Below are positions 31,898-41,835 of a stretch of 64,000 nucleotides of DNA, one piece after another. The notes under the pieces were generated by a model. That model did not search any database. It saw only the letters and a list, made by a program, of their open reading frames with translations, and had not been told where the DNA came from. Position 1 is the first letter of the stretch. Every line of letters starts with the position of its first letter. A program made the position numbers and the translations under genes. Origin of the DNA: Mucilaginibacter kameinonensis (GTDB lineage: Bacteria > Bacteroidota > Bacteroidia > Sphingobacteriales > Sphingobacteriaceae); contig NZ_RCWZ01000002.1 of the NCBI RefSeq assembly GCF_003675385.1, forward strand, positions 992,001 through 1,056,000. The letters are read 5' to 3'.

Positions 31898-33808
31898 CTA
31901 CCAGTAGGTGGTTTGTACCAGGTTGTTATTAACAATCAGGTCGTTGTCCTTAACCGGCCAGAAATAATTTTTTAGCCCAAAAACAGGTGTTAACACTGTA
32001 TGCGGCCTGTAATAGTTGCCAGCCTCTGACTCATATATATTCCAGCCTTGCAGTGGTGTGCTCAACACATTTTGAATTTCTTTCCAGCGGCGAAGATCCC
32101 ATCCGCTTTGTGCTTCAAAACAAAGCTCAATGCGGCGCTCACGGTGTATGATATCGCGCAAACCTTCTTTAGTTGTTGGTTTAGCCGGATTTTTTGAATA
32201 GGTTGACCATGATTCCAAAACACCTTTTAATCCCGCTCTTGCACGTACTTTGTCAATGTAATTGTATACGTCGCTGGTTGGGCCATTGGCCTCGTTCAGG
32301 GTTTCGGCATATAAAAGATATAAGCCGGCAAGCCTCATCAGTGGTAAATGATATTCTATCGGCTGAAAGCCATCGTCATAAACTGAAAGATAATTGGCCA
32401 GTTTTTTAGGCCAGTAACCAGTAATATTGAGCGTATTCAGGTCTTTAGGGCCGGCTAATGAACCGGAACCGCGGGCTTCAACATGATAAGCCTGATCCTG
32501 GTTATAAATGCCGTTACCATACCAGATGCTGCCGTCAAAAGCGATGTTGGCATAAAAACGTGTTTCGCGGCCGTAGTGCTCGTTAATAGTGGTATAGCCT
32601 TGAGCAATATAATATTTGTCGGCATCGCCGGCGGTTTTAAGCGCGAAACGGTCAGCGTAATCATAATTCTTATCCTCAGTTAGCGGTACACCGTTAGCGG
32701 TATAAAAAAGTTCCTGTGTTGAAATAGGAACAGCAAATGTTGACGGGTTTGAGAAGATATTAACCGCAGATTTTGGCGTTAACCTTGGGGTAGCATAACC
32801 CTGGCAAGGGAACGTTGGGTTTAATGCCCAGATTAACTCTGGGTTTACATCCCATTTTTCGGTAACGGCGTTTTGAATAGTCAGTTCATTACGTAACTGA
32901 TCTGACAGGGAACCTACCGTTGGAGGCGATACAAAGGTGTATAATTTAAGGCCGTTAGCTTCGCAGGCATCAATAGCCGCTTTACAGGCATCAGCAGCGC
33001 GTTTCCATTTCTGCGGATCGACAGTGCTTGAAAATAAAGCTTGTCCATCTTTATTCTTCATGCTGGCATAATCAGGGTTACCGTTAAATAACGGGCTGGC
33101 TTGTGTTGCCAACATTTCAGCTTTAATTGATAAAGCGGTTAACTGCGTAATACGACCAAGTTCTTTTGCTTGGTTAGTGATAACCGGTGGCAGATCTGGA
33201 ATGGCTTCGTCCAGTAACTGTACGCAATAATTAAATACCGAATCGACCGGCGAACGTTTTACCCTCACATCCTCTGTGCTTGCAGTAATGTCGATGTTGG
33301 TTTTTACCAATGGCACCGGGCCATATAAGCGGCATAGGTAATAATGATAATATGCTTTAAGAAATTTTACCTCCGCCATCCATCTTGCTTTCTCTGATGG
33401 TGAAAGGTCGACAGGTTTATCGATATTCTCAAGCATGATGTTACACCTGCGAATTGAACGGAACAATGCCTGTCCGCCATTTTCACCATCCCACCAGTTT
33501 ACACCCGGGCTTGCGCTGTTTTGCGTACCACGGATAAGGTTAAACCCATTTTCATTAAGCGGGTGGTTGGTAAGGTTGTTTGGATAAATGATTTCTGACG
33601 AGGTAGTGAAACCTATGTTTGAAGTAGGGTCATAAAACTGCTGTAGGGTCGCATAGCAGGTAAACAGGTAGTTTTCGGCCTCATTACGGTTCCTGAAAGC
33701 GTACTCAAGGGTACCGGTATTATCTGGTGTAACATCAAGATATTTTTTACATGATGCGCCCGAAACCAGGAGCCCTACCAGTAATAAAAGTTTATAATAT
33801 TGTTTCAT
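31898..33808 (-). CDS. SusD/RagB family outer-membrane lipoprotein
   Basis: A 636-residue surface lipoprotein (lipobox VSGASCKK, Cys20). The SusD TPR scaffold is seen in the N-terminal half (RNEAENYLFTCYATLQQFYD, AEVKFLKAYYHYYLCRLYG). The C-terminal family block has VRARAGLKG and IIHRERRIELCFEAQSGWDLRRW. It forms the lid of the SusC transporter and binds glycan before import. It is 26 bp after susC, the standard pair order. At 636 residues it is somewhat longer than the usual 500-600, owing to loops in the variable centre. Confidence 0.95.
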   Translation of the reverse strand: MKQYYKLLLLVGLLVSGASCKKYLDVTPDNTGTLEYAFRNRNEAENYLFTCYATLQQFYDPTSNIGFTTSSEIIYPNNLTNHPLNENGFNLIRGTQNSASPGVNWWDGENGGQALFRSIRRCNIMLENIDKPVDLSPSEKARWMAEVKFLKAYYHYYLCRLYGPVPLVKTNIDITASTEDVRVKRSPVDSVFNYCVQLLDEAIPDLPPVITNQAKELGRITQLTALSIKAEMLATQASPLFNGNPDYASMKNKDGQALFSSTVDPQKWKRAADACKAAIDACEANGLKLYTFVSPPTVGSLSDQLRNELTIQNAVTEKWDVNPELIWALNPTFPCQGYATPRLTPKSAVNIFSNPSTFAVPISTQELFYTANGVPLTEDKNYDYADRFALKTAGDADKYYIAQGYTTINEHYGRETRFYANIAFDGSIWYGNGIYNQDQAYHVEARGSGSLAGPKDLNTLNITGYWPKKLANYLSVYDDGFQPIEYHLPLMRLAGLYLLYAETLNEANGPTSDVYNYIDKVRARAGLKGVLESWSTYSKNPAKPTTKEGLRDIIHRERRIELCFEAQSGWDLRRWKEIQNVLSTPLQGWNIYESEAGNYYRPHTVLTPVFGLKNYFWPVKDNDLIVNNNLVQTTYW

Positions 33809-33834
33809 AATACTAAGTATTGATCAGTAAAAAA

Positions 33835-36800
33835 TTACAGGTTAACATTTAAGCCTAAGTTGAACACCTTTTGTATAGGGTAGGCAAAGCCATTACCGCC
33901 AAGCTCAGGGTCCCAAAGTTTAAAGGCGCTCCAGGTATACAGGTTTAAGCCGTTAAAGTAAATGCGGCATTTGCTTACGTTTAGGCGCTTTAAAATTGAT
34001 GGCGGCAGCGAGTAGCCTATTTCAACAGATTTCAGCCTCAGGAAACTACCGTCACGCATCCACCAGGTACTGTTTTGGCGGTTGTTTTCGATCTGGTTGC
34101 CGGTTACGCCTAACCGTGGATAGGTAGCGTACAGATCCTGGTTTTCTTCGCTCCAGTGACTGTCGGCAAATGCTTTGATCAGCTGTGTATTACCATAGAT
34201 ATATGGGTCGGGGCTTTGAATGAACGGACTGGTACGGTTAGGATCGATAAAGAATGATACACGTGCCTGACCCTGGAAAAAGCAGGAAATATCAAAGTTT
34301 TTGATGCCTGCAGATAAACCATAGCCGTACACAATTTCCGGAACGGTTGGATAGCCGATAAAGGTTTGGTCGGCACCGTCAATTTTACCGTCGCCATTCA
34401 AATCGCGGTATTTGATATCGCCACCACCCGGAGGGATGCCATTGGTCGAAAAGACCTGTGAAGGAGAGTTCCTTGCTTCGTTATCATCAACAAATAAACG
34501 TTCGGCAATATAGCCGTACTGCCTGCCTATTTCCTGACCATTGTGGTATCGGTAGGCTTCTTTATACTGAGGCTCCTCATAGTTGCCATATTTGCTGCTT
34601 GCTAAGGTAAAGTTACCGCGGCCCTGCAGCCATACATTGTTGTTTATGGTCGCCTTATAGTCCATCTGCAGGTCAATACCTTTGGTATTGGCTGTACCTA
34701 TATTAGCAGTGACGTTAGGGTTTCCGTATTGGTCAAGCGCTTCAAGTCCCAGTGTTGTCGGGAGTGAGCTACGTGTTTGCAGAATGTTGTAACGGTGATA
34801 TTTATAAACCTCTGCTACTACATTCAGATTTTTAAACAGGGTGAACTCAAGACCAAGATTTAGCTGGCGCGAGGTTTCCCAGGTTACATTTGGGTTTTCG
34901 TAGTTGTTGATGTAAACACCATTGCGGGTATAACCATTGTAAGTACCAAACGAAGCCGGGTTTCCGCCGTTAAGGTTAACATCCGAAAGGAAGAAGAAGC
35001 GTTGTGAACCGATAGCGTCATTACCTACTAAACCATAGCTGGCCCGTAACTTCATACGAGTGACAACATCATAAAGCCCTTGCCCCCAGAATTTTTCGTC
35101 AGATACGATCCATGAACCGCCAATGGTAGGGAAGAAACCGTACCTGTGATTGGCCGAAAAACGCTCGGTACCGTTATAACCGAAGTTAAACTCCAGGAAG
35201 TAGCGGCTTTTAAATGAATAAGTAGCGCGGCCTGCAAGTGTTAAGTTGCGGTAAGGCAGCGAGTACTGTAAAGTTGGATAGTTTAATACCGGATCTTTTG
35301 CTGCTGAATACACAGTTTGTTGGCGTGTGCCGATCAATGACGCGCTCACGTTATGATCACCAAACGCGTGGTTGTAATCTAAAACACCCTGGAAATAGAT
35401 ATAGGTGTTCAGGTTATCTGTACTTGGGTCGCGGTAGTAACTTAAATATTCGGTAGCAACATTGTTGCCGGTTGGCTGTGGGTTAAGCCATGTTAAGGTA
35501 TACTGATTGGTGGCTTTATCATAAGTATTCACGTTGTAGTAAAATGGCGAATACCCCATTTGCGACTGAAAATATGAATATCTGTTGGTATGAAATAAAC
35601 CATGGAAGTTAAGTCCGCTGGTTATAAAATCCAGTTTTTGGTTTAGCTCTAACTGGGCAGATAGCCTTGATTCAGAATAGTTTTTATGGCCGCGCAATAA
35701 CGCTGCGTAAGGGTTATTGTAGGCGATAGCATTTGATGCCGAGCCCGCATTTGCCGGTGCCGCGTTACCAAACAAAATGTGTTTAACATTGCGGTTGGCC
35801 GAATCGGCAGGGAAATAAGCAGGGAATAATACCGGGCTGGTATGTACGGCAACGTTATAAAGGTCGGTCGAAAACGAAGCGTCGGCTGTAAGAGGTCCAT
35901 TGTACTCATTGAACGAGCCCGCAAGCCTTACAATAAGCTCGGTAGTTTTGCTTAAATTGATGTTAACGTTTGAGCGTAACTGGTAGTTTTCAAACTTAAC
36001 GTTGTTGTTATTATTGTTGGCGATATCCTGCCTTAAAATACCGTGGTCAACGTTATACGATCCTGATACATAGTAACGGGCAACGTCACCGCCACCGCTC
36101 ACGCTCATATCCGCACGTTGCGTAGCTGTACGCTTTTTGAAAAGCATACCCAGCCAGTCAACAGCCGGATAAACATATTTATTGCTGCCCGGGGCATTGC
36201 TCAGCGTGGCCTGGGTATTTAATATTTTATTTTGCGAGAAGGGGAGTGGGCTTAACGGATCGCGGGTTATGGTGGCTTCGTTAAAAAGCTTCATGTAAGT
36301 GATAGGATCGGCAAGTTGCAGGGTTTTGGCCGATTGTGAAATGGAGTTTTCCACGCGTACGTTAATCTTAGCCTTACCAATTTTACCTTCTTTGGTACTT
36401 ACTAAAATTACACCGTTGGCACCGCGGGCACCGTAAAGCGCGGTGGCACTGGCGTCTTTTAGTATCGAAAAGCTGGCGATATCATCAACCTGTAAGCGGG
36501 CAAGGTCAGATGTAGAAAGCTCAACGTTGTCGATCAAAATGAGCGGGTCTTTTTTATAGCCGAAAGTGGTTACGCCACGAATAAAAAAGCTGGAATTATC
36601 CTGCCCCGGCTGGCCGCTTGGCTGAAATGCGATAATACCCGCCACCTGACCTGCAAGCGCGTTGGTTAAGTTACTGGCGGGGATTTTAAGGTCGGCAGGT
36701 TTAACGGTAGTTACAGAACCTACTACAGCTTCCTTACGTTCTTTTTTACCGTAGGCCAGTACTACAACTTCTTCAAGGCCTCGTTTTGATTCTTTAAGTA

Positions 36801-37155
36801 CAATGTTTACCACCAGTTTACTGGCCGAAACGGTAAAAAACTGATCGACAAAAGTTACGTACGATACCTTAAGGATGGTACCGGGTTCTGCATCAATCAC
36901 AAACTTGCCGTTTACATCGGTAGTGGTACCCAGGTTTTTACGGTTAGTGGCTATGATGTTGGCACCGGCAATTGTTGCTCCCAGGGTATCTGTTACACGT
37001 CCGGTAATGGTTACCTTGGTTGTTTGCGCGTGTGCAAATTGTGCCGAACCAATAAAGCTCAGCAGTAATAATACAAAGCAATAAAAACCCGGTGCAGGTT
37101 TGTACGAGCGCTTAAGCTCCCGCCGGGTTTTGATACATTGGTAAAATTGTTTCAT
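33835..37155 (-). CDS. SusC/RagA family TonB-dependent outer-membrane transporter
   Basis: A 1106-residue transporter. A long basic N-terminus with a hydrophobic signal (to about residue 44, FAHAQ) precedes a carboxypeptidase-like DUF4480 domain (~48-130, VTITGRVTDTLGATIAGANI). The TonB box region is LEEVVVLAYGK. The plug domain has the SusC signature FFIRGVTTFGYKKDPLILID and ILKDASATALYGARGANGVI. The rest is a 22-strand barrel ending in FNLGLNVNL. It imports oligosaccharides with the SusD lid using TonB energy. No anti-sigma-interacting (STN) domain is present, so a FecI/FecR-type control is unlikely. It is probably the first gene of a transcript running through susD and the two lipoproteins, with the 204-bp upstream gap as promoter. 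Confidence 0.96.
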   Translation of the reverse strand: MKQFYQCIKTRRELKRSYKPAPGFYCFVLLLLSFIGSAQFAHAQTTKVTITGRVTDTLGATIAGANIIATNRKNLGTTTDVNGKFVIDAEPGTILKVSYVTFVDQFFTVSASKLVVNIVLKESKRGLEEVVVLAYGKKERKEAVVGSVTTVKPADLKIPASNLTNALAGQVAGIIAFQPSGQPGQDNSSFFIRGVTTFGYKKDPLILIDNVELSTSDLARLQVDDIASFSILKDASATALYGARGANGVILVSTKEGKIGKAKINVRVENSISQSAKTLQLADPITYMKLFNEATITRDPLSPLPFSQNKILNTQATLSNAPGSNKYVYPAVDWLGMLFKKRTATQRADMSVSGGGDVARYYVSGSYNVDHGILRQDIANNNNNNVKFENYQLRSNVNINLSKTTELIVRLAGSFNEYNGPLTADASFSTDLYNVAVHTSPVLFPAYFPADSANRNVKHILFGNAAPANAGSASNAIAYNNPYAALLRGHKNYSESRLSAQLELNQKLDFITSGLNFHGLFHTNRYSYFQSQMGYSPFYYNVNTYDKATNQYTLTWLNPQPTGNNVATEYLSYYRDPSTDNLNTYIYFQGVLDYNHAFGDHNVSASLIGTRQQTVYSAAKDPVLNYPTLQYSLPYRNLTLAGRATYSFKSRYFLEFNFGYNGTERFSANHRYGFFPTIGGSWIVSDEKFWGQGLYDVVTRMKLRASYGLVGNDAIGSQRFFFLSDVNLNGGNPASFGTYNGYTRNGVYINNYENPNVTWETSRQLNLGLEFTLFKNLNVVAEVYKYHRYNILQTRSSLPTTLGLEALDQYGNPNVTANIGTANTKGIDLQMDYKATINNNVWLQGRGNFTLASSKYGNYEEPQYKEAYRYHNGQEIGRQYGYIAERLFVDDNEARNSPSQVFSTNGIPPGGGDIKYRDLNGDGKIDGADQTFIGYPTVPEIVYGYGLSAGIKNFDISCFFQGQARVSFFIDPNRTSPFIQSPDPYIYGNTQLIKAFADSHWSEENQDLYATYPRLGVTGNQIENNRQNSTWWMRDGSFLRLKSVEIGYSLPPSILKRLNVSKCRIYFNGLNLYTWSAFKLWDPELGGNGFAYPIQKVFNLGLNVNL

Positions 37156-37359
37156 AAAATTGGTTTGATAATGGTTTTTTGTTTTTTGAGTTTGGTTTTT
37201 GGGTGTGTCGGTTTTAATGCATTTAAATGCGGAGTTGGTAAAAGGTTTTTCCTTTAAAAACTGGTTTAATCATGTTGTTTATTGAGAGTTAAAATATGTT
37301 AAGTTGACAATTAAAATTTTTTAGCCGTGTTTAAGCTTGCTGTTGCTTTTTTGAAAAAA

Positions 37360-39348
37360 TCAATTGGTTAAAAAATAAACTACCTGGCACGCGTTTCCTT
37401 TACTGTTTGCATTCTTATCAGTGTCAATTTTTAAATTGAGCGTATGTGCACCTTTTTTAAGATCGGTACTGAAGGTTACATACCATGGCAGGTAGATCCA
37501 TGAGCTGAATTGTGTGTACAGATCCATTTTCTTTTCGGGGCCGCCATCAATACTATAGCTTATAATGCCCGCGTCCGGACCCGATACTATGGCCATTCCA
37601 ATTGCAGTGCCCGTAAATGGCAGTGTTAATGACGAGCTCGATTTTGTTGCGATAAGCATTGGCTTGTGTACAAAACCTTCGCGGGTTGTCACGTTGTTAT
37701 CAGGTGCCCAATCGGGGTTAATAGCCCATCCATTCAGGCTTTTAGCGTACTGGATGTTGTAATATTTGCCGTTATTTAAATTGAGGTTATTGAGTGGTTT
37801 TGGTAATGCAGATAATTTTGATGCCTTGTTTTGTTGATCATCAAAGCATGCATTCAGTAAGCTTTTTATGGAAGCGAAGTAAAGTTCCTGTCCGTATATG
37901 GCCGGGTGCAGGTCTTTAAAGTCATATTGCCATGAAAACTCCTGGTTGTTAAGTTTGTCGGTAACTTCCTTAGCCAAATTGATAGACGGCAAGCCGTAAT
38001 GTCCAGCTACCAGTTCATGATTTTTAATTTGTAGTGGGGTTTTGCCATTGTTGTAATCCCTGATCTTATCCGGATCAACAAATGACATCATGACAATATC
38101 CATCAGCGGATTTGCTTTTTTTGCATGCCTTACGATACCTTCTAAAGCACGTACTTCGGTCAGGCTATCCAGGCCGTTTACATTGTCGTTAACGGCAGCC
38201 TCAACAAACATCAAATCTACTTTGCCCGAATCAAGCACATCCCGCTGTAAACGGAATGCATGAGGCACACTTCCTAAGGACGGGATACCGGCTTGTATAA
38301 AGTGAAAATTAGTTGATGGAAAGCGCTCGGTAAGATAACGACTGATCTTTTCGCGCCAGCCTGGGTTGTAGGTGATGGATCCGCCTAAAAAAGCTACGGT
38401 AGCTTTTTGGCCTGCGTTAAATACACTGAGGCTATTGGCTAAACCGTCCCGGATTGTAAAGTAATTGGCATAGGGCAATGCCTTTTTTATCGGGTAGCTG
38501 TACCCCATGATCAAATCTGCCCATTGTTCCGGATGTTCAATAGGGAAGTGGTGCCCGTTCAACTCCTGCGGACCGGCAGTTACCGGGTATACCATCATCG
38601 GACCGCCTAAGGCCGTATAACGTTGAGCAAGGATGTTGGTATTATCGGCATTAGGCACAACCTGGTCGTTTATGCCAATAATGTGCATTACAGGAACTTT
38701 GAAAGCAGCAAGCCCATCAAGGTTATCAATAGGATTGTCTTTATAATCAAGTGCCTGTTGCTCTGTAAAGTGATATACCTGCTGCAATTGTTTCCACAAA
38801 CCGGCATCTCCAGGAGCGCTTAGTTTACCACCCGGCCAGCTTTTAATGTTGCAAACAGGTGCTTCGTTATAAATGCAACTAATTTTATCGGGGTTGCGTT
38901 TGGCCCAGCCGTATACATATAAACCTCCGCGGCTTACGCCTTCGAGAGCAACTTTTGTGGCAAATGATTGTTTGGTGGTTAAATATTTATAGAAAGCATC
39001 CCATACCTGTAAAGCATAAGGGCTACCATATTGATCATCAACGTTTACAAAAGCTATACGAAAGCCTTTGGTTAGCAGGATGCTGTCAATATCGGTATGC
39101 CAATCCGGAAATGAGGCCCGCCACACCCATGGATTACCTTCAAGCGGTTTTTTGGGGTTTATAAAATAGGCTTTGTGGGTACCAATAGTAATATTTACCC
39201 GTTCAAATCCTTTCCAGCTATCATTGGCTGTATGTTGAATGGTATATACGGCTGGGGCATTGCCCGCACCGCCACTTTCATGGTTTTGTGCTGAGGCAAT
39301 ACCGGCCGTGAACCCAAATAATAGCGTAATTAGTAAAGTTTTAATCAT
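37360..39348 (-). CDS. two-domain esterase: alpha/beta-hydrolase plus SGNH hydrolase
   Basis: A 662-residue exported protein (signal to about residue 20). Residues ~35-300 are an alpha/beta-hydrolase of the type annotated as prolyl oligopeptidase or acetylxylan esterase, with nucleophile Ser139 in EGVSRGGLYVYG. Residues ~310-500 are an SGNH/GDSL hydrolase with block I FLGGSITYNPGW (Ser324), FIQAGIPSLGS, FVEAAVNDN, and the terminal KDLHPAIYG (His481, Asp479). The last ~150 residues form a beta domain. Both halves probably remove acyl groups from the glycan so the glycosidases can act. In block V the Asp is two rather than three residues before the His. The gene has its own 402-bp upstream gap and belongs to the fucose locus by position. 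Confidence 0.8.
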   Translation of the reverse strand: MIKTLLITLLFGFTAGIASAQNHESGGAGNAPAVYTIQHTANDSWKGFERVNITIGTHKAYFINPKKPLEGNPWVWRASFPDWHTDIDSILLTKGFRIAFVNVDDQYGSPYALQVWDAFYKYLTTKQSFATKVALEGVSRGGLYVYGWAKRNPDKISCIYNEAPVCNIKSWPGGKLSAPGDAGLWKQLQQVYHFTEQQALDYKDNPIDNLDGLAAFKVPVMHIIGINDQVVPNADNTNILAQRYTALGGPMMVYPVTAGPQELNGHHFPIEHPEQWADLIMGYSYPIKKALPYANYFTIRDGLANSLSVFNAGQKATVAFLGGSITYNPGWREKISRYLTERFPSTNFHFIQAGIPSLGSVPHAFRLQRDVLDSGKVDLMFVEAAVNDNVNGLDSLTEVRALEGIVRHAKKANPLMDIVMMSFVDPDKIRDYNNGKTPLQIKNHELVAGHYGLPSINLAKEVTDKLNNQEFSWQYDFKDLHPAIYGQELYFASIKSLLNACFDDQQNKASKLSALPKPLNNLNLNNGKYYNIQYAKSLNGWAINPDWAPDNNVTTREGFVHKPMLIATKSSSSLTLPFTGTAIGMAIVSGPDAGIISYSIDGGPEKKMDLYTQFSSWIYLPWYVTFSTDLKKGAHTLNLKIDTDKNANSKGNACQVVYFLTN

Positions 39349-39706
39349 TCAGTATTGGTTATAGCAATCCCAGTTCAAAAACTTCGTCCTTTTTTGAGGA
39401 TTGATGTTTTCGATTAAAATTTTTTTGTAAAAACCTTAGTAGTTGGCGTTTATAATTAAGATAAAAGTATGAAGGGCATTAACAATAAATTGCATCTAAA
39501 TTGATTTGTTTCGATACTATTTTGACATTGCTTTTTCTGTTTTTGGCAAAAAATGTCTTGCTGAAACAATTTAGTTGTATTAAGTGTCTTTTTCACAACA
39601 AAATAGTGTCGAAAAAACTAAAAGTTGCGCAAAATTGTATCGGTTGTTTTTAGTTCACGGTTCATTATTGATGGCTTATGCCAAGAGCCGTGGGGTGAAA
39701 ATTCAG
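39349..39706 (-). promoter_or_regulatory. AT-rich upstream region of the esterase gene
   Basis: The gap of 402 bp to the FucP gene holds no gene. It contains the motif AAATTGCATCTAAAT at 39487-39501 (139 bp before the esterase start) and AAAATTGTATCGG at 39631-39643, related to the motif upstream of the alpha-galactosidase-like gene. No exact TAnnTTTG box was found in a clear position. Confidence 0.35.
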
Positions 39707-39738
39707 AAACTTACGAAGTTTTAAAACCTCGTAAGTTT
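39707..39738. terminator. hairpin after the fucP operon
   Basis: AAACTTACGA (39707-39716) pairs with TCGTAAGTTT (39729-39738) around a TTTTAAAA-containing loop, 12 bp beyond the FucP-like stop. Its A/T flanks suit a bidirectional stop. The arm sequence is also of a type found scattered in Bacteroidota. Confidence 0.65.
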
Positions 39739-39750
39739 GATAGATCGGGC

Positions 39751-41049
39751 CTAATGACCTATTACTGTCAATAGCGGTTCTTCGGATTCGTCCGAATAAG
39801 TTTTGTTTGTCACCACGTACCCTTTAACGCCGTAGTATAGCACATATACATAGCAAACAAGGGGTACTATAAATGCCATCCTGATGCCCGAGTGATCAGA
39901 TATCAGGCCCATTATTGGTGGGATAATAGCACCACCAACAACGCCCATAATGAGCAATGATGAAGCTACTTTGGTATAATCGCCTATGTTTTTAATGCTG
40001 AGGGTAAAAATGATCGGGTACATTACCGAAGTAAACAGCCCAACTACGGATAATGAAATTATGGATACATAGCCACTTGTAAGTACCGATATCAATATCA
40101 GCACAAACGCGCCGATACTGCATAGCATAAGCACTTTATTAGGTTTAACCTGCTTGAGCAAAAATGCACCCAATAAACGCCCGGTTAATACCAGCGCCAT
40201 ATAAAGCGTAATAAATAAGGCGGCCTTTTGCTCCGTAATGCCTGCAATATTTAATGATTTCGTGTACCGGATAATGAAACTTACCACGCCAACTTCGGCA
40301 CCCAGGTATGCGAAAACAGCAAGTACGCCCAATATAGTATGCCTGAACTTAAATACTCCAGAGAGTTTTTGCCTGCTGTTACCTTCATGAATCACCGGCA
40401 ACTTTAAAAAGTATAGTACCATGCACAGGGCTATAAATAACACCGCCAAAGTTAAATAAGGCGGAATCACAAGGTGTGCTTCGCTGTTTAAAAACGATTG
40501 AAGTTGTTCCGGGCTAAAGGATTGTATAAGGCTTGCCGGGATATCTTTTTCATGCAGCAAAAATCTGGAACCAATGAAAGGCCCTATTGTGGCACCCATT
40601 GAGCCAACTGCAGCCGCTAGGCTTAACCGGCTTGATGCGTGGTTCGGGTTGCCAAGTTTTGAAATATAGGGTGTAGCAGTAACTTCCAATATGGCAAAGC
40701 CTGATGCCATGGTAAATAATGCCAGCAGGAATACCGGGTAAAATCTGGTAGTTGCTGCCGGGTAAAATATTGCTGCACCAATAGCCGCCAGAATAAGTCC
40801 GGTAAGCATCCCTGCCCTGTAACCCATTTTTTCAATGAAGCGCCCTGCAGGTAAAGCCATCAGAAAATAAGCCCCAAAAAATGCGGATTGGATCAGCGAC
40901 GATTGCAGATCGGTTAACTGGCAGGCCCTTTTCAGATGTGGGATCAGCACATCGTTAATATTGCGGCTCAGGTTCCAGAAAAACATCAGGCTCATTACTA
41001 TCAGCAGCGGAGCTAAATATTTTGATGCGTTACCATTGGTTTTGTTCAT
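39751..41049 (-). CDS. fucP: FucP-type sugar/proton symporter (MFS)
   Basis: A 432-residue inner-membrane protein with twelve predicted helices and the FucP-family N-terminal blocks WNLSRNINDVLIPHLKRACQ and GAYFLMALPAGRFIEKMGYR. Length and motifs fit the L-fucose:H+ symporter branch of the major facilitator superfamily; other branch members carry glucose, galactose or GlcNAc. Here the neighbours (GH29, GH95, L-fuconate dehydratase) point to L-fucose. It is the third gene of a three-gene operon, 12 bp after the SDR gene. Symbol use is by context and homology, not proof of substrate. Confidence 0.85.
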   Translation of the reverse strand: MNKTNGNASKYLAPLLIVMSLMFFWNLSRNINDVLIPHLKRACQLTDLQSSLIQSAFFGAYFLMALPAGRFIEKMGYRAGMLTGLILAAIGAAIFYPAATTRFYPVFLLALFTMASGFAILEVTATPYISKLGNPNHASSRLSLAAAVGSMGATIGPFIGSRFLLHEKDIPASLIQSFSPEQLQSFLNSEAHLVIPPYLTLAVLFIALCMVLYFLKLPVIHEGNSRQKLSGVFKFRHTILGVLAVFAYLGAEVGVVSFIIRYTKSLNIAGITEQKAALFITLYMALVLTGRLLGAFLLKQVKPNKVLMLCSIGAFVLILISVLTSGYVSIISLSVVGLFTSVMYPIIFTLSIKNIGDYTKVASSLLIMGVVGGAIIPPIMGLISDHSGIRMAFIVPLVCYVYVLYYGVKGYVVTNKTYSDESEEPLLTVIGH

Positions 41050-41061
41050 GCTTATCCTGTT

Positions 41062-41826
41062 TTATCTTCTATAGCCTAATTCAGCGCCGCCGCTTACTGG
41101 CATAATGCATCCGGTTACAAATCGTGCAGCATCCGAAAGCAGGAAAACTGCCGCGTCGGCTACTACATCACCCTCCGGGCAGTAGCCTAAAGCGTGTATA
41201 TCATTCAGGTATTTCTCTATCGATCCGGGATCCGGCTGTTCTGCCGCCCATTGCTTAAGTAATGGCGTCCACACCCCAGCCGGCGAAACCGCGTTTACCC
41301 GGATCCCATATTGCGCATAATCAAGCGCCATAGATTTGGTAAGCGCGTTGATGCCCCCTTTGGTTGCGGTATAAGCAGCATGCAGACTTTGCCCGATATC
41401 GCCGGCCATACTGCTGGTATTCAGGATACTGCCTTTTGATGCTTTAAGCATGTTGATGCCATATTTGGTTGTCCAGAACAGGCTTTTGAGGTTAATATCC
41501 ATCAGGGCATCCCACTCATTTTCTTCTGTTTCGTCAACAGGTTTTGATGGATGAGCTATTGCCGCATTGTTATGAATAGCATCAAGCTTGCCATAATGTT
41601 TATTAATAGTTTCAAAAGCGGCTTTTACATCGGCGCTGTTTGATACATCACCCGCAATGCCTTCATGTTTGCCGCCAAAACGGTCAAGCGTTTTATAAAG
41701 GGCCCGCTCATTAACATCCATGATAAAAACGGTTGCCCCCTCACGGATATAAGCTTCGGCACAAGCTAAACCAATGCCCGACGCGCCTCCTGTAATAAAT
41801 ATTACTTTGTTTAATAACTGGTTCAT
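41062..41826 (-). CDS. SDR-family dehydrogenase of L-fucose catabolism
   Basis: A 254-residue cytosolic classical short-chain dehydrogenase. The cofactor motif is FITGGASGIGLA (~9-20), and Asp38 (VFIMDVNE) suggests NAD+ preference. The active site has NTSSMAG (Ser) and YTATKGG (Tyr, Lys), and the C-terminus has FLLSDAARFVTGCIMPVSGG. In the non-phosphorylating fucose pathway two SDRs are used: L-fucose dehydrogenase, and 2-keto-3-deoxy-L-fuconate dehydrogenase. The sequence alone does not tell which this is. It is sandwiched between fuconate dehydratase (9 bp) and fucP (12 bp), a tight operon. Confidence 0.85.
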   Translation of the reverse strand: MNQLLNKVIFITGGASGIGLACAEAYIREGATVFIMDVNERALYKTLDRFGGKHEGIAGDVSNSADVKAAFETINKHYGKLDAIHNNAAIAHPSKPVDETEENEWDALMDINLKSLFWTTKYGINMLKASKGSILNTSSMAGDIGQSLHAAYTATKGGINALTKSMALDYAQYGIRVNAVSPAGVWTPLLKQWAAEQPDPGSIEKYLNDIHALGYCPEGDVVADAAVFLLSDAARFVTGCIMPVSGGAELGYRR

Positions 41827-41835
41827 TTTTGGTTT

